Origin: Bacillota bacterium
Lineage (GTDB): Bacteria > Bacillota > Bacilli > Paenibacillales > Paenibacillaceae
Direction of reading: 5' to 3'
DNA length: 64,000 bases
Assembly: GCA_023433615.1 (NCBI GenBank)
Contig: JAEZCJ010000034.1
Location: 45,093-109,092 of the forward strand
The notes under the pieces were generated by a model. It was not told where the DNA came from. It worked only from the letters and a program-made list of their open reading frames with translations, and did no database searches. Below, piece after piece: positions 51,740 through 60,421 of this stretch. Both the position numbers and the translations under genes were made by a program. Each line of letters begins with the position of its first letter. Within the stretch, counting starts at the first letter, position 1.

Positions 51740-51949
51740 ATGACGAAGCAATATGCGATCGACAAGGCGAAGCTGTACTATCGCGAGAAACGCAAATCCT
51801 ACTACGTCGTTCAGCTGTCCGCGGACGAGTATGCCGTCATGGACAAGCAGGAGCTTGAGCAGACGTTCTCGGAGACCGGCATGCGTCCTGCCTCCATTAT
51901 TTTCAGCATCGAATACGACAGATCGGATGAGGAGGAGGGACTAGCATGA
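51740..51949 (+). CDS. Small hypothetical protein
   Basis: A 69-residue acidic-basic protein, MTKQYAIDKAKLYYREKRKS then YYVVQLSADEYAVMDKQELE. GGGGAGAGACGA precedes ATG 51740; an earlier in-frame ATG lacks a site. It overlaps the oxidoreductase start by four bases. No family recognised. Confidence 0.65.
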   Translation: MTKQYAIDKAKLYYREKRKSYYVVQLSADEYAVMDKQELEQTFSETGMRPASIIFSIEYDRSDEEEGLA

Positions 51950-52935
51950 GAGCGATTATGCTTCAAGGCCCAGGGAAGCCGGATTCCTTCCAAGTAGGGG
52001 AACTGCCGATGCCCGTACCCGGTCCAGGCGAAATCCGCGTGCGGGTTCACGCCTGCTCGCTGAATCCGGTCGATTATAAAGTCGCGATGAACGGCCATCC
52101 GGCCTGGACGTATCCCTATGTACCCGGCGTAGACGGAGCGGGAATCGTCGATGCGGTCGGAGAAGGCGTTACGTTGTGGAGGCGGGGAGATCGCGTCGTC
52201 TACCACGGCGACATGACGAAGCCCGGCACGTTCGCGGAATATGCGGTGACGACGGCGCATACGGCTGCAGCGATACCTGACGGCATCTCGTATACGGATG
52301 CCGCAGCGTTCCCGTGCGCAGGGTTAACGGCCTATCAAGCGCTGGTGCGCGTGATGGCACTCCGTCCGGGCCAGTCGGTCTTCATACATGCCGGAGCCGG
52401 CGGTGTCGGAGGATATGCGATCCAATTAGCGCGCGCGATAGGGGCTTCACGTATTATGACAAGCGCGTCGCCTTCCAGCTTCGATCATGTGCGTGCGCTT
52501 GGCGCGGATGCTGTCATCGACTATAACAGCGAGGATGTACATACCCGGATGATGGAGCTGACCGACGGGCTCGGCACGGACTTGATTTTGAATTCGATCA
52601 ATCGCGTGACGGCTCAGGCAGACCTGTCCGCGCTGGCGTTCGGCGGGCATCTCGTCTGTATCGCGGGTGCGCCGGAGGTCGTGGCTGACTTCCAGCCGGG
52701 CAACAAGACGTTCACGGTCACGAAGCTGCTGCTCGGCGGCGCGCATGCTTTCCGTCACCGCGCGGCGCAGGAAGATCTGGCCCGCATGGCGGAGGAGTTC
52801 ATGCAGCTGATGCTGGATGGCAAGATCGATCCGATGGTGTCCGAGATTATCGGTCTCGAGGACATTCCGAGCGCGTTGACCCGTCTGTCGGAGCGGCACG
52901 TGCGAGGCAAGATCGTCGCGAAGCTGACGGACTAG
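51946..52935 (+). CDS. Zinc-independent quinone oxidoreductase (MDR family)
   Basis: A 329-residue NADPH-dependent oxidoreductase. The GroES-like half contains RVHACSLNPVDYKVAMNGHP and YVPGVDGAGIVDAVGEGVTL; the Rossmann half has FIHAGAGGVGGYAIQLARAI near residue 146. The zinc ligands of alcohol dehydrogenases are absent, which is normal for quinone reductases. GGAGGAGGG precedes the ATG, four bases into the previous gene. Substrate unknown. Confidence 0.9.
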   Translation: MRAIMLQGPGKPDSFQVGELPMPVPGPGEIRVRVHACSLNPVDYKVAMNGHPAWTYPYVPGVDGAGIVDAVGEGVTLWRRGDRVVYHGDMTKPGTFAEYAVTTAHTAAAIPDGISYTDAAAFPCAGLTAYQALVRVMALRPGQSVFIHAGAGGVGGYAIQLARAIGASRIMTSASPSSFDHVRALGADAVIDYNSEDVHTRMMELTDGLGTDLILNSINRVTAQADLSALAFGGHLVCIAGAPEVVADFQPGNKTFTVTKLLLGGAHAFRHRAAQEDLARMAEEFMQLMLDGKIDPMVSEIIGLEDIPSALTRLSERHVRGKIVAKLTD

Positions 52936-52968
52936 ACGTATCCAATACGAAGCGGGGGGATGGGGCAC

Positions 52969-53679
52969 ATGTTCGTGATGTTCTCGCTAGCGCATCTGGC
53001 GGCGCTGGCGGCTGCGGTCGTACTGATCGCAGCCCTTCTCTCAGGCCGCAGGCAGCTGCGGAAGGAACCGGCTAACCGAGCGGCCAAGATTATGCTGGCG
53101 ACGCTGCTGATCGGCTGCGAGGTCAGCCTGCATGCATGGTACGGCATGACGGATAACTGGGGGATTCACTCGCTTCCTTTTCAACTGTGCAGCATCACGG
53201 TGTGGCTGTCGGCCGCGGTCATGCTGCTGGGCAGCCGGGGGAGCAAGCTTCATGATATCGTATTCTTCCTCGGTCTGCTCGGCGCCTTGCAGGCCATGCT
53301 GACGCCGAATCTGGATTATACGTTCCCGCATTTCCGGTACTATCATTTCTTCTTAGCCCATATCGGCATTATCGCGGTCGGCGTATTCATCGTCGCGGTG
53401 GAGCGATACCGGCCGACGCTTCGTTCCGCGGGCAAGGCGCTGCTCTGGCTGCATGTCTTGGCGATCCCTGGAGCGATTGCCAATTGGATATCGGGCAGCA
53501 ATTTCATGTTCCTCGCACGCAAGCCGGATACCGCCTCGCTGCTCGATCTGCTTGCGCCTTGGCCATGGTATCTGCTGCAGCTCGAAGTCATCGCCGCTCT
53601 GCTATGCCTGCTGCTGCTCGGCTTCGTGCGAGCGATTGAGCTTATACTTGGCGGAAAGCGGCGAGGCAGTACAACATGA
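52969..53679 (+). CDS. TIGR02206-type (YwaF-like) membrane protein
   Basis: A membrane protein of about 236 residues with six to seven hydrophobic segments. The His- and Pro-rich loop HSLPFQLCSITVWLSAAVML and the loop PHFRYYHFFLAHIGIIAVGV are diagnostic for the TIGR02206 family (Bacillus YwaF). Two starts are possible, 52960 and 52969; the second leaves space for the GGGGGG site. It may share a transcript with the MATE-like gene 17 bases downstream. Function unknown. Confidence 0.83.
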   Translation: MFVMFSLAHLAALAAAVVLIAALLSGRRQLRKEPANRAAKIMLATLLIGCEVSLHAWYGMTDNWGIHSLPFQLCSITVWLSAAVMLLGSRGSKLHDIVFFLGLLGALQAMLTPNLDYTFPHFRYYHFFLAHIGIIAVGVFIVAVERYRPTLRSAGKALLWLHVLAIPGAIANWISGSNFMFLARKPDTASLLDLLAPWPWYLLQLEVIAALLCLLLLGFVRAIELILGGKRRGSTT

Positions 53680-53696
53680 GAAGGGTCTGATGCAGC

Positions 53697-55061
53697 ATGC
53701 GTAACGAAAAAGATGCAGGGAGCCGCGGCAGCGGAGCCGTTAGCGAGGCGGTGACGCTAGGACGCATCCTGGCGTTCTTCCTCCCGCTGGGACTGTCCGC
53801 GAGCCTGGTGTCGCTCTCGCATGTCATCATTAACGGCACGCTGGCGCGTGCCTTGCACCCCGAAGCCACGATCGCGGCGTATTCGATCGCGATGAGCGTG
53901 TTCATCATCACCGAACGTCCGGCGGTATTCCTGCGGCAGACCTGCTCCGCTCTGGCCGGCGATCGAGCCGCGTTCCGGGCAGTGGCGATGGTGACTGTCT
54001 ATGTCCTGCTGTTCACGCTTGGCTTCGGTACTTTCCTGTCATTCACGCCTGCCGGCGATTGGTTGTTCCAGACGTTATTCAATGCGGGCGACGATCTGCT
54101 GAACAGCGTCCTTGCCAGCTACCGCATCTTGATCTACGTGACGGTATTCTCCGCGATTCGCTGCTTGTTCCACGGCATCATCATTCGCAATATGCAGACC
54201 AAATGGCTGACGATCGGCATGGTCGTGCGGCTGGCGGTGATGTACGGCGTGTCGCAGGTCATCATTCATTCGGATTATGCGATCGACGGCCGCGCGGGAG
54301 CGGTCATCTTCTTATCGGGCATGCTCGTGGAGGCGCTGGTCAGCGCATGGGAAGGCCGTTCGATCTTGCGGCGCATGCCGCGGTCGCTGCCCGACTCCAC
54401 GATCAAGAGCGCGCGCGACGTGTTCCCGTTCTATCGTCCGCTGCTCGTCACCTCGTTCTTGTCCGTCATCCTCGGCCCGTCCATTAACGCGATGCTGGGC
54501 AAGACGAGCGATATCGTGCTCGCGATCGCTTCTTACGCGATTGCGCTCAGCATCACGAATATCGTCACCAGCTTCTTCACGTACGTGCATCAGATCGTGC
54601 TGAACTTCTATGCGAAGGACGCGAAGCTGGTGAGGCGGTTCGCTTACGTATTCAATCTGCTTCCCGCCGCCATTATCGCCATGCTCGCGTATACGGCGGT
54701 AGGTGAGTGGGTCGTGCGAGCGATTGTCGGCAGCGAAGGGCAACTGCTCGACGAGAGCCTTAGGGTGCTGCGCGTCTTCGTGCTGTTCGCGTTGATATTC
54801 CCTTGGGTCGACTTCGGCAACGGGCTCGTGCTGCTGGGCAAGCAGACGAAGCTGATGGCGTTCTCGCAGCTCGGCAACGTGGCGGCGACGATATTGGCGC
54901 TGATCGTGACGGTCGCGCTGGTGCCTGCCTGGAACGGGATGGTCGGGGCGCTGGCCCAGTCGATCGGCATTGCGGGCGAATTGGCTGTGCTGGTTATCCT
55001 GCTGCGCCGTCTGGAGCGAAAGCGCAGGGGACAGGCGATCTCAGGCTCGTCTGAAGCGTGA
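53697..55061 (+). CDS. MATE/MOP-superfamily transporter-like membrane protein
   Basis: A 454-residue protein with about twelve hydrophobic segments beginning LAFFLPLGLSASLVSLSHVI. The internal duplication and short loops fit the multidrug/oligosaccharidyl-lipid/polysaccharide (MOP) exporter superfamily; the sequence is diverged from NorM-like MATE pumps and more similar in feel to the bacterial ANKH-like group. The transported compound is unknown. The C-terminus is basic (RRLERKRRGQAIS). Confidence 0.75.
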   Translation: MRNEKDAGSRGSGAVSEAVTLGRILAFFLPLGLSASLVSLSHVIINGTLARALHPEATIAAYSIAMSVFIITERPAVFLRQTCSALAGDRAAFRAVAMVTVYVLLFTLGFGTFLSFTPAGDWLFQTLFNAGDDLLNSVLASYRILIYVTVFSAIRCLFHGIIIRNMQTKWLTIGMVVRLAVMYGVSQVIIHSDYAIDGRAGAVIFLSGMLVEALVSAWEGRSILRRMPRSLPDSTIKSARDVFPFYRPLLVTSFLSVILGPSINAMLGKTSDIVLAIASYAIALSITNIVTSFFTYVHQIVLNFYAKDAKLVRRFAYVFNLLPAAIIAMLAYTAVGEWVVRAIVGSEGQLLDESLRVLRVFVLFALIFPWVDFGNGLVLLGKQTKLMAFSQLGNVAATILALIVTVALVPAWNGMVGALAQSIGIAGELAVLVILLRRLERKRRGQAISGSSEA

Positions 55062-55107
55062 GCGGAGGGATCGAATCAATGGGCGGCGGCCCTCTGTTTG
55101 TTCGTGC

Positions 55108-55132
55108 AAACGCGCGTTTATTCTGCTATACT
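55108..55132 (+). promoter_or_regulatory. Extended -10 promoter with 12-bp palindrome
   Basis: TGCTATACT (55124-55132) supplies an extended -10 box with a poor -35. The palindrome AAACGCGCGTTT (55108-55119) lies in the spacer region and looks like the core of a LacI-family operator. It precedes the dehydrogenase/isomerase pair. Confidence 0.5.
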
Positions 55133-55199
55133 AGGCGATGATACGAGGTACATGCAGGCATTAGGTTGGCAGGACAACGGTTGGAGGCGATCGAACAGC

Positions 55200-56204
55200 A
55201 TGAGACAGATTAGAGCCTACGGTCCGCAAGACCTCCGGATGGTGATCGTCGGAGAGCCGAACCCCGGCGCGGGGGAAGTTCTCGTAGACGTGAGAGCGTG
55301 CGGAATTTGCGGATCGGATAAGTGGTTCTGGCACGTGGAAGAGCCGACCGAATATGTAGCGGGGCACGAGGTTGCCGGCCTGGTCATCGCGGTCGGCCCC
55401 GGCGTCGAGGCACTGCAGATCGGCGATAAGGTAGCCGTCAACAATGTGAAGGGCTGCGGCGATTGTCCGGCTTGCAAGGAAGGGGCGTACGTGCGGTGCG
55501 CGAACAAGGTCGAGCATATGGGCTTCGGCTTCAGCGAGCGCATCGTCGTACCGGTGCGGAATTGCTTGAAGCTGCATGAGAAGATCGGATATGAAGAAGG
55601 CAGCTTGATCTTCGATAACTGGGGCACGCCGTATTCTTCGTTGAAGCGGACCGCGATGGGAAGCGGCGACCGCGTCGTCGTCATCGGCTGCGGACCGATC
55701 GGACTGGCAGCGATCGGCCTAGCGGTAGCGCGAGGCGCGCTAGTCGCTGCGGTCGATCCGCTATCGTCTCGGCTTGAAGCAGCGAAGCGGATGGGCGCAG
55801 TCGTCGTGACTGAGCCGAACGACGCTGCGGTCGACGTGCTGCTGCGCTTCGCGCGGGAGAGCGGGAGAGACGGGGCGGACTATATCGTGGAATGCTCCGG
55901 CAAAGCGGCATCGTACGAGCTCGGCCTGCAGGTTATACGGGTAGGCGGCACGATCGTGGCCATCGGAGAAGGCGCAAAGTTCGCATTCAACTCCAGCACG
56001 ATTATCCATAAGCATCTGACGATCGTAGGCACGCTCTATTCGACGATCGCGGACGGGGCTGCCGTGCAAGAGTTGATGCTCGACGGTTCGATCGATGCGC
56101 TGGCATTCGTGACGCATCGTTTCCCGATGGCTGACATTCCGATCCGCTTCGGCGACGTGATCGCGGCGAACGACGGATTGATCAAGGCGATTGTAGTGAA
56201 CTGA
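55200..56204 (+). CDS. Zinc-binding sugar-alcohol type dehydrogenase
   Basis: A 334-residue medium-chain dehydrogenase. The catalytic zinc is held in RACGICGSDKWF and GHEVAG, the structural zinc by GCGDCPACKEGAYVRC near residue 92, and NAD(P) by VVVIGCGPIGLAAIGLAV near residue 162. Start 55200 is used because the upstream frame (55098) runs through the promoter. It is probably co-transcribed with the TIM-barrel gene that starts 22 bases later; together they suggest a polyol or inositol-like oxidation. Confidence 0.87.
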   Translation: MRQIRAYGPQDLRMVIVGEPNPGAGEVLVDVRACGICGSDKWFWHVEEPTEYVAGHEVAGLVIAVGPGVEALQIGDKVAVNNVKGCGDCPACKEGAYVRCANKVEHMGFGFSERIVVPVRNCLKLHEKIGYEEGSLIFDNWGTPYSSLKRTAMGSGDRVVVIGCGPIGLAAIGLAVARGALVAAVDPLSSRLEAAKRMGAVVVTEPNDAAVDVLLRFARESGRDGADYIVECSGKAASYELGLQVIRVGGTIVAIGEGAKFAFNSSTIIHKHLTIVGTLYSTIADGAAVQELMLDGSIDALAFVTHRFPMADIPIRFGDVIAANDGLIKAIVVN

Positions 56205-56225
56205 ACTTAGGGGAGGATACCGAAG

Positions 56226-57059
56226 ATGAGACTAGGAATTGCCAGGAATCCCGTGCATCAGGATCCGGAGAGCTGGGCTAGGGCGTATAGCGGGGCGGGC
56301 TATCGCGCAGCGGTCAGCCCGGTGAAGAACGACGCTTCCGACGGCGTGATCGAGGACTACGTCCGCGCGGCCGCCGCGCATGATATCGTCATTGCGGAGG
56401 TAGGCGCTTGGAGCAATCCGATCAGTCCGAAGGCAGATGTCCGCGAAGCTGCCATCGCGCATTGCATCCGGCAGCTCGAGCTGTCCGAGAAGCTCGGCGC
56501 ACGGTGCTGCGTCAACATTGCCGGCTCGCGCGGCGAGATCTGGGACGGTCCGGACGCGGATAATTTCTCGGACGAGACGTTCGAGATGATCGTGGAGACG
56601 ACGCGGCACATCATCGACGCGGTGAAGCCGCAGCGCACGACGTTCGCGCTGGAGACGATGCCTTGGGTGTTCCCCGATACGGCGGATTCCTATCTAGCGC
56701 TGGTCAAGGCGATCGACCGGAAGGGGATCTCGGTGCATTTTGACCCGGTGAACATGATCTCGAGCCCTCGCATTTACTATAAGAACGGCGACATGATTCG
56801 CGACTTTATTGCCAAGCTCGGCCCGTACATCACGAACTGCCATGCCAAGGACATCCGCATCGCGAGCAAGCTGACCGTCCATCTGGATGAAGTGCTGCCA
56901 GGCACTGGCGCGCTCGATTACAGGACGTTCCTGACCGAGCTGAATAAGCTGGATCCGAACATTCCGATCATCATCGAGCATCTGCAGACCGACGAGGACT
57001 ACGCATTAGCTGCCTCATTCGTTCGCAAGACGGCGGCCGAGCTGAATATAGCCCTGTAA
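56226..57059 (+). CDS. Sugar phosphate isomerase/epimerase (xylose-isomerase-like TIM barrel)
   Basis: A 277-residue AP_endonuc_2-fold enzyme. Metal-binding residues lie in FALETMPWVFPDTAD (Glu near residue 140), ISVHFDPVNMI (Asp) and NCHAKDIRIASK (His), with a final acidic IIIEHLQTDED. AGGGGAGG precedes the ATG. It is linked to the dehydrogenase upstream, so both likely act on one sugar or inositol derivative. The exact substrate cannot be read. Confidence 0.87.
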   Translation: MRLGIARNPVHQDPESWARAYSGAGYRAAVSPVKNDASDGVIEDYVRAAAAHDIVIAEVGAWSNPISPKADVREAAIAHCIRQLELSEKLGARCCVNIAGSRGEIWDGPDADNFSDETFEMIVETTRHIIDAVKPQRTTFALETMPWVFPDTADSYLALVKAIDRKGISVHFDPVNMISSPRIYYKNGDMIRDFIAKLGPYITNCHAKDIRIASKLTVHLDEVLPGTGALDYRTFLTELNKLDPNIPIIIEHLQTDEDYALAASFVRKTAAELNIAL

Positions 57060-57065
57060 AGGGAA

Positions 57066-57099
57066 AAGACTAGGACGCTCGATTGAGCGTCCTAGTCTT
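57066..57099. terminator. Strong bidirectional terminator with 15-bp arms
   Basis: AAGACTAGGACGCTC and GAGCGTCCTAGTCTT around GATT. Its right arm includes the stop codon of the minus-strand HTH gene. Confidence 0.85.
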
Positions 57100-57310
57100 C
57101 GTCTTCCTCGCTTCGATACTCCAGCACATCCCCAGGCTGGCAATCCAGCGCTCGGCAGATCGCCTCCAGCGTCGACAATCGAATCGCCTTCGCCTTGCCG
57201 TTCTTCAGGATGGATAAGTTAGCCATCGTGATGCCAACCCGCTCCGAGAGCTCCGTTACGCTCATTTTTCGCTTCGCCAACATCACATCGATATTGATGA
57301 TGATCGCCAT
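57092..57310 (-). CDS. XRE-family helix-turn-helix regulator
   Basis: A 72-residue Cro/C1-type protein of the YozG kind: MLAKRKMSVTELSERVGITM and NLSILKNGKAKAIRLSTLEA, then the conserved LDCQPGDVLEY. It starts 11 bases after the DUF2975 gene. The pair of a short XRE regulator plus DUF2975 is recurrent in Firmicutes, with the membrane protein probably modulating the regulator. Confidence 0.9.
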   Translation of the reverse strand: MAIIINIDVMLAKRKMSVTELSERVGITMANLSILKNGKAKAIRLSTLEAICRALDCQPGDVLEYRSEEDED

Positions 57311-57321
57311 GTCATTTCACC

Positions 57322-57804
57322 TCAGACCGTTAGATCGTTCTCGGATTTAATATCGATCGCTTCCTTAAGCAGCCTCTGGAGCACGGCGGCGAACACGGCG
57401 ACCACCATGGAAGCGAAGACCATGGCCATGCCGACGACGATAATCCCGGGAGCGTCGTCCTTCTCCGCCATGAGATAGAAGAGCGGCATCCCTACCGCAT
57501 ACAAGCCGCTGAAGAAGACGGCGCAATATTTGATTCGCTTCAACGCCAGCACGGACAGTTCCGAGAATGCCTGTTTCTTATCGATATAGGTTAGCAACTG
57601 GAAGGACAGATACAGCGCATAGTAAAAGGGGATTGCCGTCGCATACAGATCGAGATACACGAGATACCGCAGATACGGATGTTCGGGATACAGCTCTGCC
57701 GCAAAATCCGCAATGTTCGGCACTGCGAAGATACAAAGTGCAAGCACCGGAATGCCCATTAGAATGACGGCTGCCTTCAAAAACAATGTCGTGCCTCGCT
57801 CCAT
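57322..57804 (-). CDS. DUF2975 membrane protein
   Basis: A 160-residue protein with four hydrophobic segments (LFLKAAVILMGIPVLALCIF near the N-terminus) and the family's YLVYLDLYATAIPFYYALYL region. No catalytic motif. It is encoded with the XRE regulator 57092-57310, the usual DUF2975 partner; regulation through the membrane is inference. Confidence 0.88.
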   Translation of the reverse strand: MERGTTLFLKAAVILMGIPVLALCIFAVPNIADFAAELYPEHPYLRYLVYLDLYATAIPFYYALYLSFQLLTYIDKKQAFSELSVLALKRIKYCAVFFSGLYAVGMPLFYLMAEKDDAPGIIVVGMAMVFASMVVAVFAAVLQRLLKEAIDIKSENDLTV

Positions 57805-57910
57805 CTAAACTCCCTCGCTTATGGTTGGATTTAACGACACTTTAGCACACCATTTATCGTAATGCAATAAATTATTGTCGTTGATCATGTATTCGTCCAG
57901 TTGGATACGG

Positions 57911-58798
57911 TTAGCGGCGAAACATGCGCATGCGCCGATAAGCGGCAGGCGTCATGCCCGCATATCTTTTGAACATGCGGTGAAAATGCGGCAGGCTCTC
58001 GAAGCCACACCGCTCTGCAGCCGACTCGACATTGTCGTCTGTCGTTGCGAGCAGCTCTTTGGCACGGGCGACGCGCTTGATCGTGACATAAGCCGTGACG
58101 TTCATGCCTGTGAGCTGCTTGAACACGCGGGAGAAGTGCGCAGGCGATACGGCTGCCCGCGCCGCCAGCGCGGACAATGTCAGCGGTTCCTCCGGGCGAG
58201 AGTCGATATGGCGAAGGATCGTACGCATCCATTGCGGTCCTACGCTGAGCGAAGAATCGCGCGTCATCCGACTCTCTGCATCATCCCAGTAACGGGCAAC
58301 CGCGACGAGGAGCTGTCTGAGCAGCAGGGAGACGGCGTGCCGATGCCCGGTCTTGCCGTACGCCAATTCCTGCTGCATGCGGCTAAGCAGTTCCTCGACT
58401 TCCGTTCGCCGGTTCTCGTCAAGGACGATCCGGTAGCGGGCCTGTTTGCGCGCTACCTCGAATCCGTTCAAGTAGGAGAAGGATTCGCCGAGCGGCTGCT
58501 CATCCAGCAGCGTTCCGCTGAAGAAGACGGCGGTCGTCGTGAACGGGTCCTGTTCATCCGGGAATGCGCGGTGAATCGTATTGGCCGGCAGGAGGAAGAG
58601 GCAGCCTGCTTCCTTCGTATAGAACGTCTGATCGACGAAGAATGTGCCATGGCCTTCATACACATAGACAAGCTCGTACCAATCATGCAGGTGGTCGGGC
58701 AGCTCGGTCTGCCGAAGCCGCGTTGACCGGTAGCGCATATCGAATGGGAACGGGGTGTCATTGTCGAAAATTTTGCGGAAAGGGGATTCCATCTTCAT
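57911..58798 (-). CDS. AraC family transcriptional regulator
   Basis: A 295-residue regulator with an N-terminal cupin-type sensor (LPDHLHDWYELVYVYEGHGT then FFVDQTFYTKEAGCLFLLPA) and a C-terminal AraC double helix-turn-helix from about residue 190 (AARAAVSPAHFSRVFKQLTG and AERCGFESLPHFHRMFKRYA). It is divergent from uxaB-uxaA with 135 bp between, and is the probable activator of altronate/tagaturonate metabolism. Confidence 0.92.
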   Translation of the reverse strand: MKMESPFRKIFDNDTPFPFDMRYRSTRLRQTELPDHLHDWYELVYVYEGHGTFFVDQTFYTKEAGCLFLLPANTIHRAFPDEQDPFTTTAVFFSGTLLDEQPLGESFSYLNGFEVARKQARYRIVLDENRRTEVEELLSRMQQELAYGKTGHRHAVSLLLRQLLVAVARYWDDAESRMTRDSSLSVGPQWMRTILRHIDSRPEEPLTLSALAARAAVSPAHFSRVFKQLTGMNVTAYVTIKRVARAKELLATTDDNVESAAERCGFESLPHFHRMFKRYAGMTPAAYRRMRMFRR

Positions 58799-58849
58799 CC
58801 CGCCGCCTCTCTAGTAGGGTCTTGCCTTATAGTATATCAAAATCGAGTA

Positions 58850-58898
58850 TATAATGGAGCGAATCCGTTATTATGTTACGTTAAATACCGTTTATAAT
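58850..58898 (+). promoter_or_regulatory. Two -10-like boxes ahead of uxaB
   Basis: TATAAT occurs at 58850-58855 and again at 58893-58898, each without a good -35 box at 16-18 bases, which is compatible with AraC-dependent activation. Confidence 0.4.
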
Positions 58899-58933
58899 GG
58901 GGGTGACTAGGAGAACACAAGGAGTGAGTGGAG

Positions 58934-60421
58934 ATGCAACAGTTGCCAACCTTGAACCGCACGCTGCTGCAGGGCGAAGACCGGGCGCTGGCTGACGCTG
59001 CAGGGAACAGCCCGATTACTGTGCTTCAGATCGGCGAAGGCAATTTTCTGCGCGGCTTCATCGATTGGATGCTGCACGAGTGCCGCAAGCAGGGACGCTA
59101 TGCCGGGAGCATCGCCGTTACCCAGCCAAGACCGTCAGGCAGGCCTAAGATCGAAGCGCTTACACGACAGGACGGCTTATATACGCTCGTGACGCGGGGG
59201 CTCGTGAACGGCGAGCCGACGGAGAGCAAGGCGGTCATATCAAGCTTCCGGGAAGCGATCGATCCCTATGCGGAGTGGGAGCGGTTCCTTGCAATTGCCG
59301 TGTCGCCGGAACTACAGCTCGTCGTATCGAATACGACGGAAGCCGGATTGCGCTATATGGCGGAGGCGCTTGTGGAAGGCCAGCCGCTCGCCAGCTACCC
59401 GGCGAAGGCCGCATACCTGCTGTATCGCCGCTTCGAACGTTATGCAGGCGCGCCTGACCGCGGGCTCGTCTTCCTGCCCTGCGAGCTGCTCGAGCGCAAC
59501 GGAGACGAGCTGCTGCGGTGCGTGCTGCAGCACAGCGAGGCTTGGGGGTTGCCGGATGCGTTCCGGGACTGGGTTAAGCAGCATAACCGTTTCATTAATT
59601 CCTTGGTCGATCGCATCGTGACCGGGCATCCGGGCGAGCAGCAAGCTGAGGCATGGTTCGCCGATTGGGGCTATCGCGACAGCATGGTGAACACGGCGGA
59701 GCCGTATCACTTCTGGGCAATCGAGGCCGAGGACGAGCTCGGCGGCCTGCTGCCGCTGCGCGCGGCTGGCATGAACGTCGTCTGGACGGAGGATCTGAAG
59801 CCTTATCAGACGCGCAAAGTGCGCATACTGAACGGCGCGCACACGCTGATGACGCCGCTTGCGCTCTTGCATGGCCTCGAATCGGTCCGCGAGACGATGA
59901 ACCACGCGGAGCTGAGCGAATTCGTTCGCGCGGCCGTACGGGAGAATATCATTCCTGTGCTGCCGATGGCTGAGGAGGAGCTTCATGCTTACGCGGACAG
60001 CGTGTTCGAACGGTTCCTGAATCCGTTCATCCATCATCGGCTTGCCGATATCGCGATGAATACGGTCAGCAAATTCCGCACGCGTCTGTTGCCGACGATC
60101 GAGGCCTATGGCGCGCGCGGCGAAGAGGTGCCAGACAGACTGGCCTACGCGGTTGCGGGTCTGCTTCGCTATTATCGCGTGAAGCGGACGGACAGCGGAG
60201 ACTACGAGGGACAGCGTCTCGACGGCGAGACGTATCAAGTGCGCGACGATGCCGCAATGCTGGCAATGCTCGAGGAGGAATGGCATGCGGACGACGGATC
60301 GTCGGCCGCAGCCCGACTGCTGGGCCGTGAGGAGCTGTGGGGCGAAGACTTGACGAAGCTGCCTGGCCTAGCGGAGAAGGTCGAGCGTTATCTAACAGGA
60401 TGGGAGCGAGCGAACGGATGA
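58934..60421 (+). CDS. uxaB: Tagaturonate reductase (altronate oxidoreductase)
   Basis: A 495-residue mannitol-dehydrogenase-family enzyme that interconverts D-tagaturonate and D-altronate with NAD. TVLQIGEGNFLRGFIDWMLH near the N-terminus is the cofactor region, VSNTTEAGLRYM lies next, and the catalytic Lys/Asn region reads LKPYQTRKVRILNGAHT. AAGGAG lies nine bases upstream. Its stop overlaps uxaA by four bases. It is part of galacturonate (pectin-derived) breakdown; uxaC and kdg genes are not in the window. Confidence 0.93.
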   Translation: MQQLPTLNRTLLQGEDRALADAAGNSPITVLQIGEGNFLRGFIDWMLHECRKQGRYAGSIAVTQPRPSGRPKIEALTRQDGLYTLVTRGLVNGEPTESKAVISSFREAIDPYAEWERFLAIAVSPELQLVVSNTTEAGLRYMAEALVEGQPLASYPAKAAYLLYRRFERYAGAPDRGLVFLPCELLERNGDELLRCVLQHSEAWGLPDAFRDWVKQHNRFINSLVDRIVTGHPGEQQAEAWFADWGYRDSMVNTAEPYHFWAIEAEDELGGLLPLRAAGMNVVWTEDLKPYQTRKVRILNGAHTLMTPLALLHGLESVRETMNHAELSEFVRAAVRENIIPVLPMAEEELHAYADSVFERFLNPFIHHRLADIAMNTVSKFRTRLLPTIEAYGARGEEVPDRLAYAVAGLLRYYRVKRTDSGDYEGQRLDGETYQVRDDAAMLAMLEEEWHADDGSSAAARLLGREELWGEDLTKLPGLAEKVERYLTGWERANG

